Below are positions 46,716 to 57,429 of a stretch of DNA of 64,000 nt, in pieces. The first letter of the stretch is position 1; each line of letters begins with the position of its first letter. Under the pieces are notes generated by a model. The model was given only the letters and a program-made list of their open reading frames with translations. It was not told the origin of the DNA and made no database searches. The DNA is taken from contig NZ_PJJO01000046.1 of NCBI RefSeq assembly GCF_002929535.1, positions 1 through 64,000 on the forward strand, in the 5' to 3' direction. The translations under genes and the position numbers were made by a program. This DNA comes from Cryobacterium sp. Y11. Lineage in GTDB: Bacteria > Actinomycetota > Actinomycetes > Actinomycetales > Microbacteriaceae.

Positions 46716-47123
46716 ATGTCCGAGAACGATCCGCGAACCAATCCCTACGAATCGACCCCGCCGCAGAACCCGTACGCACACAATGCCGCGCAGCCGACGA
46801 TGAACCCGGCCGATGAGAAAATGTGGGCCACGCTGATACATGTCGGCGGCATTCTGTTCGCCTTTATTCCGGCGCTGATCGGCTATCTCGTGCTGCGCGA
46901 GCGCGGACCGTTCATTCGCGCGCACAGCGCAACGGCACTGAATTTTCAGATCACCCTGGCGATCGTGTACCTGGTCGGAAGTGCGCTCACGGCGCTCCTA
47001 ATCGGGTTCATTATTGTTCCGGTCGCCTGGGTGCTCAGCCTCATCCTGTCCATTTTGGCCGCGCTCGCTGCCAACCGCGGTCAGGGCTACGCCTACCCGC
47101 TCACCATCAAGTTTTTCAGCTGA
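46716..47123 (+). CDS. DUF4870 membrane protein, copy 2
   Basis: 135 residues with the same plan as the preceding gene: short Pro-rich start, MWATLIHVGGILFAFIPALI, ATALNFQITLAIVYLVGSAL and the terminal GQGYAYPLTIKFFS. ATG follows CAGGAGACC. The pair arose by tandem duplication and has diverged. DUF4870 function is unknown. Confidence 0.82.
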   Translation: MSENDPRTNPYESTPPQNPYAHNAAQPTMNPADEKMWATLIHVGGILFAFIPALIGYLVLRERGPFIRAHSATALNFQITLAIVYLVGSALTALLIGFIIVPVAWVLSLILSILAALAANRGQGYAYPLTIKFFS

Positions 47124-47141
47124 ACTCCTGCAGCTGAGCGG

Positions 47142-47186
47142 TAGTCGGTCGCGCTGTTAGTCGGTCGCGCTGTTAGTCGGTCAGGC
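47142..47186. repeat. 16-bp tandem repeat at the hemW 3' end
   Basis: TAGTCGGTCGCGCTGT occurs twice in tandem (47142-47157, 47158-47173) with a third partial copy running into the last codons of hemW, so the hemW stop context is repeated behind the gene. Confidence 0.75.
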
Positions 47187-48396
47187 GTCGCACTACGGCG
47201 TCGGCCAGAAGTCGTCCACGCAGGGTCAATTCGATTGTCCCAGCGAGGGCGGCTTTGGCGTTGATGAGCTCGTCGGCGATCAGCCCAGCGACCTCGATGC
47301 GGCCGGCCGCCGAGAGCGAGGCCACCGGAATACCGGTGCGGATGCGACTCTGCAAGAGGATGCGCTCGAGCTCACGGGTGGGCGCGTCGAGGGTCTCCCG
47401 GCCGGCGGCCGGTGACAGGCCGCCGAGCATCCGTTCTGAATAGGCTGCCGGGTGCTTGACGTTCCACCAGCGCACCCCGCCGACGTGACTGTGCGCGCCT
47501 GGACCAACGCCCCACCAATCCTGGCCGGTCCAATAGGCGAGGTTGTGGCGGGATCGGTGCTCGTCGCTGGTGGCCCAATTGCTGACCTCGTACCAGTCAT
47601 ACCCGGCGGCGGTGAGCAGTTCGTCGGCCAGTTCGTAGAAGTCGGCCTGCTGGTCGTCGTCGGTCGGGGCGATTTCGCCGCGGCGAATCTGCCTGGCCAG
47701 TTTGGTGCCCTCTTCAACAATGAGCGAATACGCGCTCAGGTGGTCTGGACGCAAGCTGACGGCCTGCTCGAGGCTGGAGCGCCAATTGGCGATGGACTCA
47801 CCGGGCGTTCCGTAGATGAGGTCGAGACTCACATCCAGGCCGGCAGCGCGGGCCCACTCCACGACCAGCGGCACCCGCTCGGGATCGTGGGTTCGTTCGA
47901 GCGTCGCGAGCACATGCGGCACTGCGGACTGCATGCCGAAGGACACCCGGGTGAATCCGCCATCGGCGAGGGCACCGAGGTAGGCTGCGTCGACGGAGTC
48001 GGGGTTCGCTTCGGTGGTGACTTCGGCGGCGTCTGCCAGGCCCCACTGGTCGCGCACGGCGCTGAGCATCTTGGTGAGGTCGGTGACGGGCAGCAGCGTG
48101 GGAGTGCCTCCGCCGAAGAACACCGTCGCCACCTGGCGTTTTGGCACGCCCGATGCGGTCAGGATGCGACCGGCGGCCTCGACTTCGAGCACGGCCTGGC
48201 TGGCGTAGTCGCTCTGCTTGACGCCGCGCAGTTCGGTCGCCGTGTAGGTGTTGAAGTCGCAGTAGCCGCAGCGTACCCGGCAAAACGGCACGTGCAGGTA
48301 CACGCCGAAATCGCGTTCGACCGCGTCGACGGCCGCCGAAGCGGGAAGGAGGCCGTCGTCGGGTGCCGGGTCGCCGACGGGGTGGGGTCCGGCCAT
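47173..48396 (-). CDS. hemW: radical SAM protein HemW
   Basis: 407 residues. Radical SAM cluster C-x3-C-x2-C with Cys39, Cys43, Cys46 in VPFCRVRCGYCDFN, GGGTPTLLP, and the C-terminal HemN domain (ISNWA-like EVSNWATSDEHRSRHNLAYW). HemW is a haem chaperone rather than a coproporphyrinogen oxidase in the systems studied. Upstream neighbour of lepA as in many Gram-positives. Confidence 0.93.
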   Translation of the reverse strand: MAGPHPVGDPAPDDGLLPASAAVDAVERDFGVYLHVPFCRVRCGYCDFNTYTATELRGVKQSDYASQAVLEVEAAGRILTASGVPKRQVATVFFGGGTPTLLPVTDLTKMLSAVRDQWGLADAAEVTTEANPDSVDAAYLGALADGGFTRVSFGMQSAVPHVLATLERTHDPERVPLVVEWARAAGLDVSLDLIYGTPGESIANWRSSLEQAVSLRPDHLSAYSLIVEEGTKLARQIRRGEIAPTDDDQQADFYELADELLTAAGYDWYEVSNWATSDEHRSRHNLAYWTGQDWWGVGPGAHSHVGGVRWWNVKHPAAYSERMLGGLSPAAGRETLDAPTRELERILLQSRIRTGIPVASLSAAGRIEVAGLIADELINAKAALAGTIELTLRGRLLADAVVRRLTD

Positions 48397-48420
48397 GGGT
48401 AGTGCTCCAGTACGTTGAAT

Positions 48421-49074
48421 TTAGTTGCTGATGGCGCCTGCTGGGTGCAGAGCCCGCAGGTACAGCTTGGTGAATTTTGCCTGCTGAAAGCGCAGCACCG
48501 GCCAAGCCAGCCGGTAGTACCAGGTGCTCCCCCGCGAGAACGAGCGAATGGTCAGCCAGACCGAGTCATTCTCGCGGTGCTCTACGATGAACGATTCCTC
48601 GCCGCTTTCCGGGTGACCGGCCATGGTGCCATAGGCGAACCCGATGCGGGCCGCCTCGTCGATCACGTAGACGACGCGCACCGGCGCAGTCACGCTCAAC
48701 CGCCAGGCTGTCATTTTCAGCGTCGCCGTCATGCCGTTGGTGATGTAGGGCGTGCCGTCTTCGGCGAACGTCGCTTCGTTGACCGGATGCTGCTGGCCGG
48801 CCGCCGGCGTGCCGTCCGGTTGAAAGGTCACCGGCGTGTACTGCACGCCGGTACCGTTTTCAAGATCCGTCACCTCCATGCCGCTGCCGCGCTGGATTCC
48901 CCACGTCATCAGCAGCTTGGTCGCGGCTTCAAAGCGTTCCTTTGAGCTGCCAAGCCTGACGCTCTGTTCCATCGGGCGGTAGCCCTTGGGCGGATAGCTC
49001 ATCAGATCGGGCGCCAGCGTGCCGCCGATGGCAGCGTAGCTGACGGCGGCGTCGGTGAAGGTGGATCTGCGCAT
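48421..49074 (-). CDS. DUF1990 family protein
   Basis: 217 residues with the family pattern AAIGGTLAPDLMSYPPKGYR near the start and VVYVIDEAARIGFAYGTMAGH, HPESGEESFIVEHR later. Function unknown. Begins 5 nt after the lepA stop, so it is probably cotranscribed with lepA. Confidence 0.85.
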   Translation of the reverse strand: MRRSTFTDAAVSYAAIGGTLAPDLMSYPPKGYRPMEQSVRLGSSKERFEAATKLLMTWGIQRGSGMEVTDLENGTGVQYTPVTFQPDGTPAAGQQHPVNEATFAEDGTPYITNGMTATLKMTAWRLSVTAPVRVVYVIDEAARIGFAYGTMAGHPESGEESFIVEHRENDSVWLTIRSFSRGSTWYYRLAWPVLRFQQAKFTKLYLRALHPAGAISN

Positions 49075-49079
49075 CCGTT

Positions 49080-50930
<1,851 letters not shown>

Positions 50931-51054
50931 AGTTCGTCTATTATTCCATGCTTGGCCGGGTTACCGGTCTATCCGAGCTGCACAGCGCTGACGGACTTTC
51001 GTAACTAGCAGATGCGGCCGGCACACTGCAGGATCGGTGAAACCGTGCGGCGTC

Positions 51055-51222
51055 CTAGCTGGTGAGTGCGCCATCGACCGCGGTCTGCCCGTGCCCATCG
51101 CGACAGATGAGCGCCGATGGGAGAATCTCGACCGCCCTATACAGGGCGACTGGGCACTTCTCGGCCCAGCCAATGGCTGCATCGAGATCGGGTACCTCGA
51201 TCACGATACTGACACTGACCAG
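51055..51222 (-). pseudogene. YciI-like protein, C-terminal remnant
   Basis: A stop-free minus-strand frame ends at a TAG (51055-51057) and encodes VIEVPDLDAAIGWAEKCP followed by VALYRAVEILPSAL, close to the C-terminal end of YCII-related (DGPF) proteins (DLDAALEWAARCP...VEVRPL). No start codon or N-terminal half is seen upstream. A decayed gene in the 369-bp gap between lepA and the hydrolase; nothing else is visible in that gap. Confidence 0.55.
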
Positions 51223-51299
51223 ACCAGACAATCGAGACAGGCCTGGAGCCAGAGGCAGACGCCCAGCCGATCTGCCCCGCGGCTGACTAGGCTCCCTTC

Positions 51300-52037
51300 A
51301 TGGAGACTCCCACGGCTCGCGTGCCAGTTCTGCTCGTGCACGGAATTCGCACCTCGGCCACGATGTGGCGTTTTCAGGAAGAGAAACTGCGTGTTGCCGG
51401 GTATCCGGTGCTGGCCATCGATCTACCGGGCCACGGGCAGCGGATGCATGAGCCGTTCACCGTGCCGTCCGCGCTCGCCGCCATCGACGATGGGGTGTCG
51501 ACTCTCGGTGGGCGGGTGTTGCTGGTGGGCTTGTCGCTCGGCGGCTACTACGCCGTGGCATATGCCGCCCAACATCCCGATCGGGTCGCGGGTCTCGTCG
51601 CTGCCGGTTGTAGCGCCGTACCGAAGGGCGTGTTGCTTGACGGGTATCGACTGCTGGCTCGCATGATTCATCGATTGCCCGATCGTGGCTTGTGGTTGCA
51701 CGAGACCATGGCGCGCCGGCTGCTGCCTACAGCCGGCGCCAGGGATGTGCTGGCCGGCGGCGCAGCGCTCGACGTCATGGATTCCGGGCTGCACGCCACG
51801 TCCACCCTGACGCCGCTCGCCAGCCTGGCGGCGTATCCGGGGCCGATCTGGTTGGTCAATGGTGCTCTCGATCACTTTCGCCTGAACGAGCGGCGCTTCC
51901 TCGCCGCGTGCCGCAACGGGGAAGTCCTTGTGGTGCCGGGGGCGACGCACCTGTCGAGCCTGGCCCAGCCGGAGCGGTTCACGGAGATTCTGCTGCGGGT
52001 CGCCCGCCGGGTGTCGGCTGCACCAGCTGGCCCCTGA
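51300..52037 (+). CDS. alpha/beta hydrolase
   Basis: 245 residues of the alpha/beta-hydrolase fold: VLLVHGIRTSATMW (oxyanion region), DLPGHG, nucleophile Ser79 in VGLSLGGYYAV, a late Asp in VNGALDHFRL and His in VPGATHLSSL, so the catalytic triad is complete. Substrate unknown. Isolated on the plus strand between lepA and rpsT. Confidence 0.88.
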   Translation: METPTARVPVLLVHGIRTSATMWRFQEEKLRVAGYPVLAIDLPGHGQRMHEPFTVPSALAAIDDGVSTLGGRVLLVGLSLGGYYAVAYAAQHPDRVAGLVAAGCSAVPKGVLLDGYRLLARMIHRLPDRGLWLHETMARRLLPTAGARDVLAGGAALDVMDSGLHATSTLTPLASLAAYPGPIWLVNGALDHFRLNERRFLAACRNGEVLVVPGATHLSSLAQPERFTEILLRVARRVSAAPAGP

Positions 52038-52363
52038 GGCGGGGCCGGCCTCCCCCGACGCCGCGTTGCGGGCCGCACCCGCGGCCGATACCGGCGCGCG
52101 TTACGGTGACCGGCGTAACGCCCACCCGTATCGAGCGCGCTCATCCGCTCCGCGGGCACGGCCAGGGGCGCAGAGCGGTGCGCGCATCCACTTGTCGGGC
52201 ACGAAACTCGTGGGGTGGAGCGGTTTGGGGATAGCGGTATTTACTGGTAGCGTTAGTGGTTGGCTTGCGTGTTGGGTCCCACCCCGCACGATTTTCGCCG
52301 TTCTAGCGCCCTCTACCCGCTGAGCGGCTGTCCGTACTAGAACCTAACGAAAGCGTAAAAAAC
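52038..52363. other. 326-bp leader region of rpsT
   Basis: No gene. Contains an 8-bp perfect hairpin GCGTTACG/CGTAACGC (52098-52121), possibly the end of the hydrolase transcript, and about 200 bp of likely promoter and 5' leader for rpsT. No conserved riboswitch is recognised. Confidence 0.4.
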
Positions 52364-52627
52364 GTGGCAAATATCAAGTCGCAGATCAAGCGAATTGGCA
52401 CCAACAAGAAGGCTCAGGAGCGCAACAAGGCCGTCAAGAGCGAGTTCAAGTCCGCGATTCGCGCGACTCGCACCGCAATTGCCGCCGGCGACAAGGATAA
52501 GGCCGTCGTCGGTCTCGCCTTCGCTTCCAAGAAGCTCGACAAGGCCGTCAGCAAGGGTGTCATTCACCAGAACCAGGCTGCGAACAAGAAGTCGGCTATC
52601 GCGAAGGCCGTCGGCGCACTGGTCTAA
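52364..52627 (+). CDS. rpsT: 30S ribosomal protein S20
   Basis: 87-residue, Lys/Ala-rich ribosomal protein with the S20 start [20 protein letters not shown] and helical body; binds 16S rRNA early in assembly. GTG start, preceded by AACGAAAG. Followed by a strong terminator. Confidence 0.96.
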   Translation: MANIKSQIKRIGTNKKAQERNKAVKSEFKSAIRATRTAIAAGDKDKAVVGLAFASKKLDKAVSKGVIHQNQAANKKSAIAKAVGALV

Positions 52628-52702
52628 TCGACCCTGGCTCCACCAGCATCCGGATTGACCGCATTGACTCGACAGAGTGGATGCTGCCACCTCGCTGCAC
52701 AC

Positions 52703-52736
52703 AAAACCCCCGCCATCTCTTCTCGGCGGGGGTTTT
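52703..52736 (+). terminator. rpsT terminator (bidirectional)
   Basis: AAAACCCCCGCC pairs with GGCGGGGGTTTT around a 10-nt loop, giving a canonical terminator in both directions, 76 nt after rpsT. Confidence 0.92.
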
Positions 52737-52924
52737 CTGCATTCGTCGGCTTAACGGCAGCTCCAGCATGGCGGGGCACGCGGCAATCCCCGTTTTCGGG
52801 ACGGAGTCTGGTTCTACCTGAACCGCGCCCTGGTCACGGTGGGATGCCGGCGACCGGCAACATCCGGTGCCGCACCAGCAAATGCCTGCGGCACTCTCTC
52901 CGCGCGAAGCCTGTCGGTGTGGGG

Positions 52925-53980
52925 CTACTGCTCGCCGCGGCGGGCGATCACGCCAATCAGGCGTTCGAGCGCAAAGACCGGGTCCCGGCCTGCACCCTTG
53001 ACGGCGGCATCCGTTTCGGCGAGCACGAGGATGCACCGGGCGAGGCCCTCGTCGCTCCAGCCGCGCAGATCTTTCTGCGCGCGTTCAACCTGCCACGGCG
53101 CCAGACCGAATTGGGCGCCGAGCTGGGCTGAGCCGCCGCGCGCGCCGAAGACCTTGGCCATGGTGCGAATCTTCATGGCGAATGCCGCCACGATCGGAAC
53201 CGGGTCTGCTCCGGAGCTGAGAGCATGCCGCAGAGTGACCAGGGCCTCGCCATTGCGGCCGGCGATGGCCCAATCGGCAACCTTGAAGGCGTTGGTTTCG
53301 ACGCGTCCACCGTAGTAGCGGTCGACCGTGGTTTCGGTAACCTCACTCGTCGCATCCGCAATCAGCTGCTGGCACGCGGCGGAAAGTTCGGCCAGATCGT
53401 CGGAGAACGCGGCGACGAGCTGGCGCAGCGCACTCACTGTGACGCGTTTGCCGGCCGCCTTGAACTCGTTCGACGCGAATTCGTACTTCTCGGTGTCTTT
53501 CTTCAGTTCGGTGCAGACGACCTCAATGCCGCCGCCGAGACCACTACGGATCGTGTCGAGCAGCTTCTTGCCGCGCACTCCCCCGCCGTGCCGCAGTACG
53601 ACGTAGGTGTCGTCGGCCGGGTTTTCCAGGTAGGCGAGCGCCTCCGCCAGAAAGGTGTCGCTGCACTTCTCGACATTGCTGACCCGAATCAGCCGCGGTT
53701 CGCCGAACAGCGACGGACTCGCGAGGGTGAGCAACTCACCCGGCGCATAGCTGTCGGCCTGCACGTCACTGATTTCCAGGCTCGGGTCTTCGAGTTTGAG
53801 AAAGTCACGCAGCTGACGGACGGCCCGCTCGGCGAGGAACGTTTCTGTTCCCGACACGAGCACGATCGGAGCCGGACGAACCTGGTGCCAGCCGAGCTGG
53901 GGAATGACTGTGCCCTTGGTCGCGCGGGCGGGGGCTACCTTGCCGGCGCGGGAGCCGGTCGTGGCGGGTCGTGCGGCCAA
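52925..53980 (-). CDS. holA: DNA polymerase III subunit delta
   Basis: 351 residues from the TTG at 53980, which follows AAGGAGAG at good spacing; the longer frame runs into comEC. Clamp-loader AAA+ fold (IVLVSGTETFLAERAVRQLRDF at the start; LREEL-like VLRHGGGVRGKKLLDTI) with the C-terminal collar domain (ARGGSAQLGAQFGLAPWQVE). Loads the sliding clamp. Order holA-comEC-comEA is the common actinobacterial one. Confidence 0.9.
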   Translation of the reverse strand: MAARPATTGSRAGKVAPARATKGTVIPQLGWHQVRPAPIVLVSGTETFLAERAVRQLRDFLKLEDPSLEISDVQADSYAPGELLTLASPSLFGEPRLIRVSNVEKCSDTFLAEALAYLENPADDTYVVLRHGGGVRGKKLLDTIRSGLGGGIEVVCTELKKDTEKYEFASNEFKAAGKRVTVSALRQLVAAFSDDLAELSAACQQLIADATSEVTETTVDRYYGGRVETNAFKVADWAIAGRNGEALVTLRHALSSGADPVPIVAAFAMKIRTMAKVFGARGGSAQLGAQFGLAPWQVERAQKDLRGWSDEGLARCILVLAETDAAVKGAGRDPVFALERLIGVIARRGEQ

Positions 53981-54017
53981 AGCGCTCTCCTTGGGTTTCG
54001 TGCGGGTGTAAACAAGC

Positions 54018-56498
54018 CTATCCCGCACCACTGACCGCGACAGCAGCAGCGACAAAAGCGGCCGGGGGACCGCTCGACGGCGTGGGTGGAGCCCGGTCGG
54101 CGACCTTCTCCGTCCACAGTACGAGCGTGCCGTTGACTCCCGGCGCCACGACAGACATTCCTTCCCGATCGGTGCGCACCGAGACGGTACCGACCGAAGA
54201 CAGAATATTGAGCAGCTTGTCGGTGGGATGACCGTAGGTGTTTTTCGCCCCGACCGAGATCAGCCCGACCCGAGCACGGAGCTCCGCATACAATTCCGGG
54301 CTCTGGTCGGCCGACCCGTGATGGGCCACCTTGACGACGTCGACCCGGCCCGGTGGCGAAACCCGGCGCAGGGCATCCTGGGAATCTTGACCGAGATCGC
54401 CGAGAAATATCGAACGGATGCCCAGCCCGTCAAACGTGATCGTAATGCTTCCCGGGTTGCCGACCTGCATCGTCGTGGCACCACGAATGGGCCACAGGAT
54501 GTTCCAGTGCAGTCCGCCGAGCGTTCCGGAATCGCCGCGGGCGGCCTGCCGCACTACGGCTCCTCCCGCGGCGAGGCGCTCGTGCAGGCTCTCATCCTGG
54601 GCGTTCTCTGGCACACCGACGAGGGCTGTGTCGACCCGACCGATGACGGCATCGACCCCGCCAATATGGTCGAGGTCATAGTGGGTGAGCACGAGCAGGT
54701 CGATGCGTGTGATGCCCAGGGTGTTCAGGCACGTGCTCAGCAGCTTGGGGTCTGGTCCGACGTCAACGAGACCATAGGAGTCGCCATCGCGCACGACGAC
54801 GGCGTCACCCTGGCCGATGTCGCAGGCCGCTATCTGCCAGTTCGCTGGAAACGACACCGCGCGGCCGATTCTGGTGCCGATCAGCGACCCGGCGTAGCCA
54901 CCCAGACCGACCAAGAGCACGGCGAGCACCGCCGCCGGCCACCGGGCCGGGCGGGCGCTCGGCCCGCGCAGCACGACCACGAGCGTGAGCAGCGTGACGG
55001 CGACGAGCAGCAGCACGCCAGGGGCACCTCCCGGCCAGGGCAGCCGGGTACCCGGCAGGGTCGACACCGTCTGAGCGACGGCGGCGATCCACGCCGAAGG
55101 AATCCAGGCCAGCGCGAGTAGCCCGGACGCCACCCCGGGCAACACCGGCAATGTGAGGCAGGCGACGAGTCCGACCACTGTTGCCACTGGCGCTGCCGGG
55201 CCAGCCAGAATATTCGCCGGAACCCCGTAGAGCGGCAGGCTCGGATTGAGCAAAATCAGGACCGGCTGGCAGGCCAGTTGCGCCGCTAACGGAATGGCGA
55301 TGATCGCAGCGAGAGCGGTCGGCATCCACTGGCTGAGTACACGGCAGAGCGGGCCAGCGACCACGAGTAGACCGGCGGTCGCAAGCACCGAGAGCGCGAA
55401 TCCGTAGTTGCGAGCCAGCCACGGGTCGATTGCCAGCAAACCGATCACCACAAAGAGCAGGGTCGGTACGCCCCTCCCAGGCCGGCCAGCGCCAATCGAG
55501 GCGAGGGTGACGGTGGCCATGACGGCCGAACGCAGCACGCTCGGCTCCGGAGTGACGAGCACGGTGAACCCGAGAAGCGTGGCAAGCGAGAGCAGGATGC
55601 GCCAGGTGCGGCGCAGCCGGAGGTATCCGCCGAGCAGCATGATCGACGCGATCACGATCGCGCAATTCGCGCCGGACACCGCCGTTAAATGACTGAGCGA
55701 GCTGGCTTTCATGGCGGCGTCGAGATCCGCACTCACGGCGCTGGTGTCGCCGATGGACAAGCCGGGCAAGAGGTCTCCCCCGTCACCGGCCAGGCTGGTC
55801 GCCGCGGTCTTGAACCCCGACCGCAGATCGTTGGCCCACTGCAGCCACCACGGCGGTAAAGCGAGCATGCTGGCCGCATCGGTGGCGAACAGAAGGGCGA
55901 CAGCAGCGTCGCCCAGCTCAGTCGGGCGCAGCGTGCCGCGCAACTGCAGGCTCGAGCCAATTTCTGGTTCGTTGCCGTTATGGGCCTCTTCGGCGAACAC
56001 CACGACGGGGCTCGACACGGCTACCGTCTCACCCCGGGCAGCGAGCTGGGTGAGGGTGGCCCGGTAGCGCACCCGACCAGAGTTGCCGGTGCCGATGAAT
56101 GCCTTCATCGGCACCGGAACCGACCAGACAGTCACGGTAGCCGTGACCGTCGACTGGGACTGCGCTGCGCCCTGAAGCACCGCCGGAAATCTAACCGGTG
56201 ACCAGACGGCGACAGCGGATGCGATCAGCGCCGCTCCCGTGCAACACAACACGACAGAAGCAACCAGGCCCATCCAGCCGGGCCACCGGCGCTGCGCGAG
56301 CTGGTGCTGCTGCTTCTGCTTCCACTTCGTGCTGCGGTGCGGACGTATCCGGCACGCCACGAGGATACCGGCGCCGGCCCCTGCTGCCAGCCAGAGCGTT
56401 ATCGCGACGGTCCAGGCACCCCGCGGAGCACCGATCAGCAGGCCGGCCGTGAGCCAGGCGGCGAGCACGGGACCGGCCAGACGGAGGTCTAGATTCAT
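54018..56498 (-). CDS. comEC: ComEC/Rec2 DNA-uptake channel protein
   Basis: 826 residues: N-terminal DUF4131 and competence domain with about ten membrane helices (for example LSHLTAVSGANCAIVIASIM), and a C-terminal metallo-beta-lactamase domain with VLTHYDLDHIGG and HHGSADQS. Forms the pore carrying single-stranded DNA into the cell. Whether the metal site is complete is consistent with the motifs seen. Follows comEA by 10 nt. Confidence 0.92.
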   Translation of the reverse strand: MNLDLRLAGPVLAAWLTAGLLIGAPRGAWTVAITLWLAAGAGAGILVACRIRPHRSTKWKQKQQHQLAQRRWPGWMGLVASVVLCCTGAALIASAVAVWSPVRFPAVLQGAAQSQSTVTATVTVWSVPVPMKAFIGTGNSGRVRYRATLTQLAARGETVAVSSPVVVFAEEAHNGNEPEIGSSLQLRGTLRPTELGDAAVALLFATDAASMLALPPWWLQWANDLRSGFKTAATSLAGDGGDLLPGLSIGDTSAVSADLDAAMKASSLSHLTAVSGANCAIVIASIMLLGGYLRLRRTWRILLSLATLLGFTVLVTPEPSVLRSAVMATVTLASIGAGRPGRGVPTLLFVVIGLLAIDPWLARNYGFALSVLATAGLLVVAGPLCRVLSQWMPTALAAIIAIPLAAQLACQPVLILLNPSLPLYGVPANILAGPAAPVATVVGLVACLTLPVLPGVASGLLALAWIPSAWIAAVAQTVSTLPGTRLPWPGGAPGVLLLVAVTLLTLVVVLRGPSARPARWPAAVLAVLLVGLGGYAGSLIGTRIGRAVSFPANWQIAACDIGQGDAVVVRDGDSYGLVDVGPDPKLLSTCLNTLGITRIDLLVLTHYDLDHIGGVDAVIGRVDTALVGVPENAQDESLHERLAAGGAVVRQAARGDSGTLGGLHWNILWPIRGATTMQVGNPGSITITFDGLGIRSIFLGDLGQDSQDALRRVSPPGRVDVVKVAHHGSADQSPELYAELRARVGLISVGAKNTYGHPTDKLLNILSSVGTVSVRTDREGMSVVAPGVNGTLVLWTEKVADRAPPTPSSGPPAAFVAAAVAVSGAG

Positions 56499-56508
56499 GC
56501 GTCGCGGT

Positions 56509-57243
56509 TCATACCGTGATGAGGTCTTTGAGGCCCTCGAAGGTCTTATCGCCGATACCCGTCACGTCGCGCAGACCGTCGACACTGGTGTATCGACCGT
56601 TGGCCGTTCGGTAGTCGATGATGCGCTGCGCCATGGTCGGGCCGATGCGGGGCAGGGACTCCAGATCCGCCACGGTTGCCGTGTTCAGATTGACTTTGGC
56701 GGCGGGAGCAGCCGCGCCCCCGGCACCACTGCCAGCGGCTGCGGGAAGCTGCGGCGGCACCTCGCCCTGCCGCGGTACGTAAAACTGCTCGCCATCGCTC
56801 ACGATGCGGGCGAGATTCACGCCGCCCGGATCGGCTTCGGCCGATAGTCCGCCGGCGGCAGCGATCGCGTCCATCACCCGGGCACCGTCGCGCAGCTGAA
56901 ACAGCCCCGGCCGTGCCACAGCACCGAGAACGTGCACGAAGATGATGACACCAGTGCCATTGCCAGTGTCCGCCCCAGACCCAGCTCCGGCCGCTGCGTT
57001 CGGAGCCGCGCCCGCGTCAAACGGTGACAAGGATGTACCGCTAGATGGAATTGACACCGATCCGGAGTCAACCGTGCGCTGCCCGGCCTGCTGGCCCACC
57101 GCCGACAGGATGACGGCCACGATCAGCGCGAGCAGCAGCAGCACGACGGCCGCACCGACACCGACGCGCAGTCGCGGGCGACCACTTCCGTGGGCGGCGG
57201 GAGCGAGACGCGCCAGGTCGGATTCCAAACGGTCGGGCAGCAT
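56509..57243 (-). CDS. comEA: ComEA family DNA-binding protein
   Basis: 244 residues: one N-terminal membrane anchor (VVLLLLALIVAVILSAVG), a Ser/Gly/Ala linker, a SLBB domain (VHVLGAVARPGLFQLRDGA), and a C-terminal helix-hairpin-helix pair (NLNTATVADLESLPRIGPTM; LRDVTGIGDKTFEGLKDLI). Binds incoming double-stranded DNA outside the membrane and hands it to ComEC. Confidence 0.93.
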   Translation of the reverse strand: MLPDRLESDLARLAPAAHGSGRPRLRVGVGAAVVLLLLALIVAVILSAVGQQAGQRTVDSGSVSIPSSGTSLSPFDAGAAPNAAAGAGSGADTGNGTGVIIFVHVLGAVARPGLFQLRDGARVMDAIAAAGGLSAEADPGGVNLARIVSDGEQFYVPRQGEVPPQLPAAAGSGAGGAAAPAAKVNLNTATVADLESLPRIGPTMAQRIIDYRTANGRYTSVDGLRDVTGIGDKTFEGLKDLITV

Positions 57244-57379
57244 GCTGGCAGGCTAGGCCGTGCGCAACATCCGCTTACCCCCGGCCGACACATCGGTGCG
57301 TAAGCCGCCACGGGTCCCCCCTGTGGAGGAGACGACCAGACCTGCCGCGCACGATCAACGCGGCACCGCAACAAACACA

Positions 57380-57420
57380 AAATGACCGGGCCCGATCGCA
57401 AGATCAGCCCGGTCGTTTTG
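57380..57420 (-). terminator. leuS terminator
   Basis: On the minus strand AAAACGACCGGGC pairs with GCCCGGTCATTTT around GATC-containing arms, followed by GTGTTTGTT, 10 nt after the leuS stop. Confidence 0.8.
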
Positions 57421-57429
57421 TGCGCAGCG

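Noticed and set aside
51037..51666. 209-codon plus-strand open frame before the hydrolase
   Set aside because: Runs out of frame through the true hydrolase start and antisense to the YciI remnant; no ribosome-binding site.
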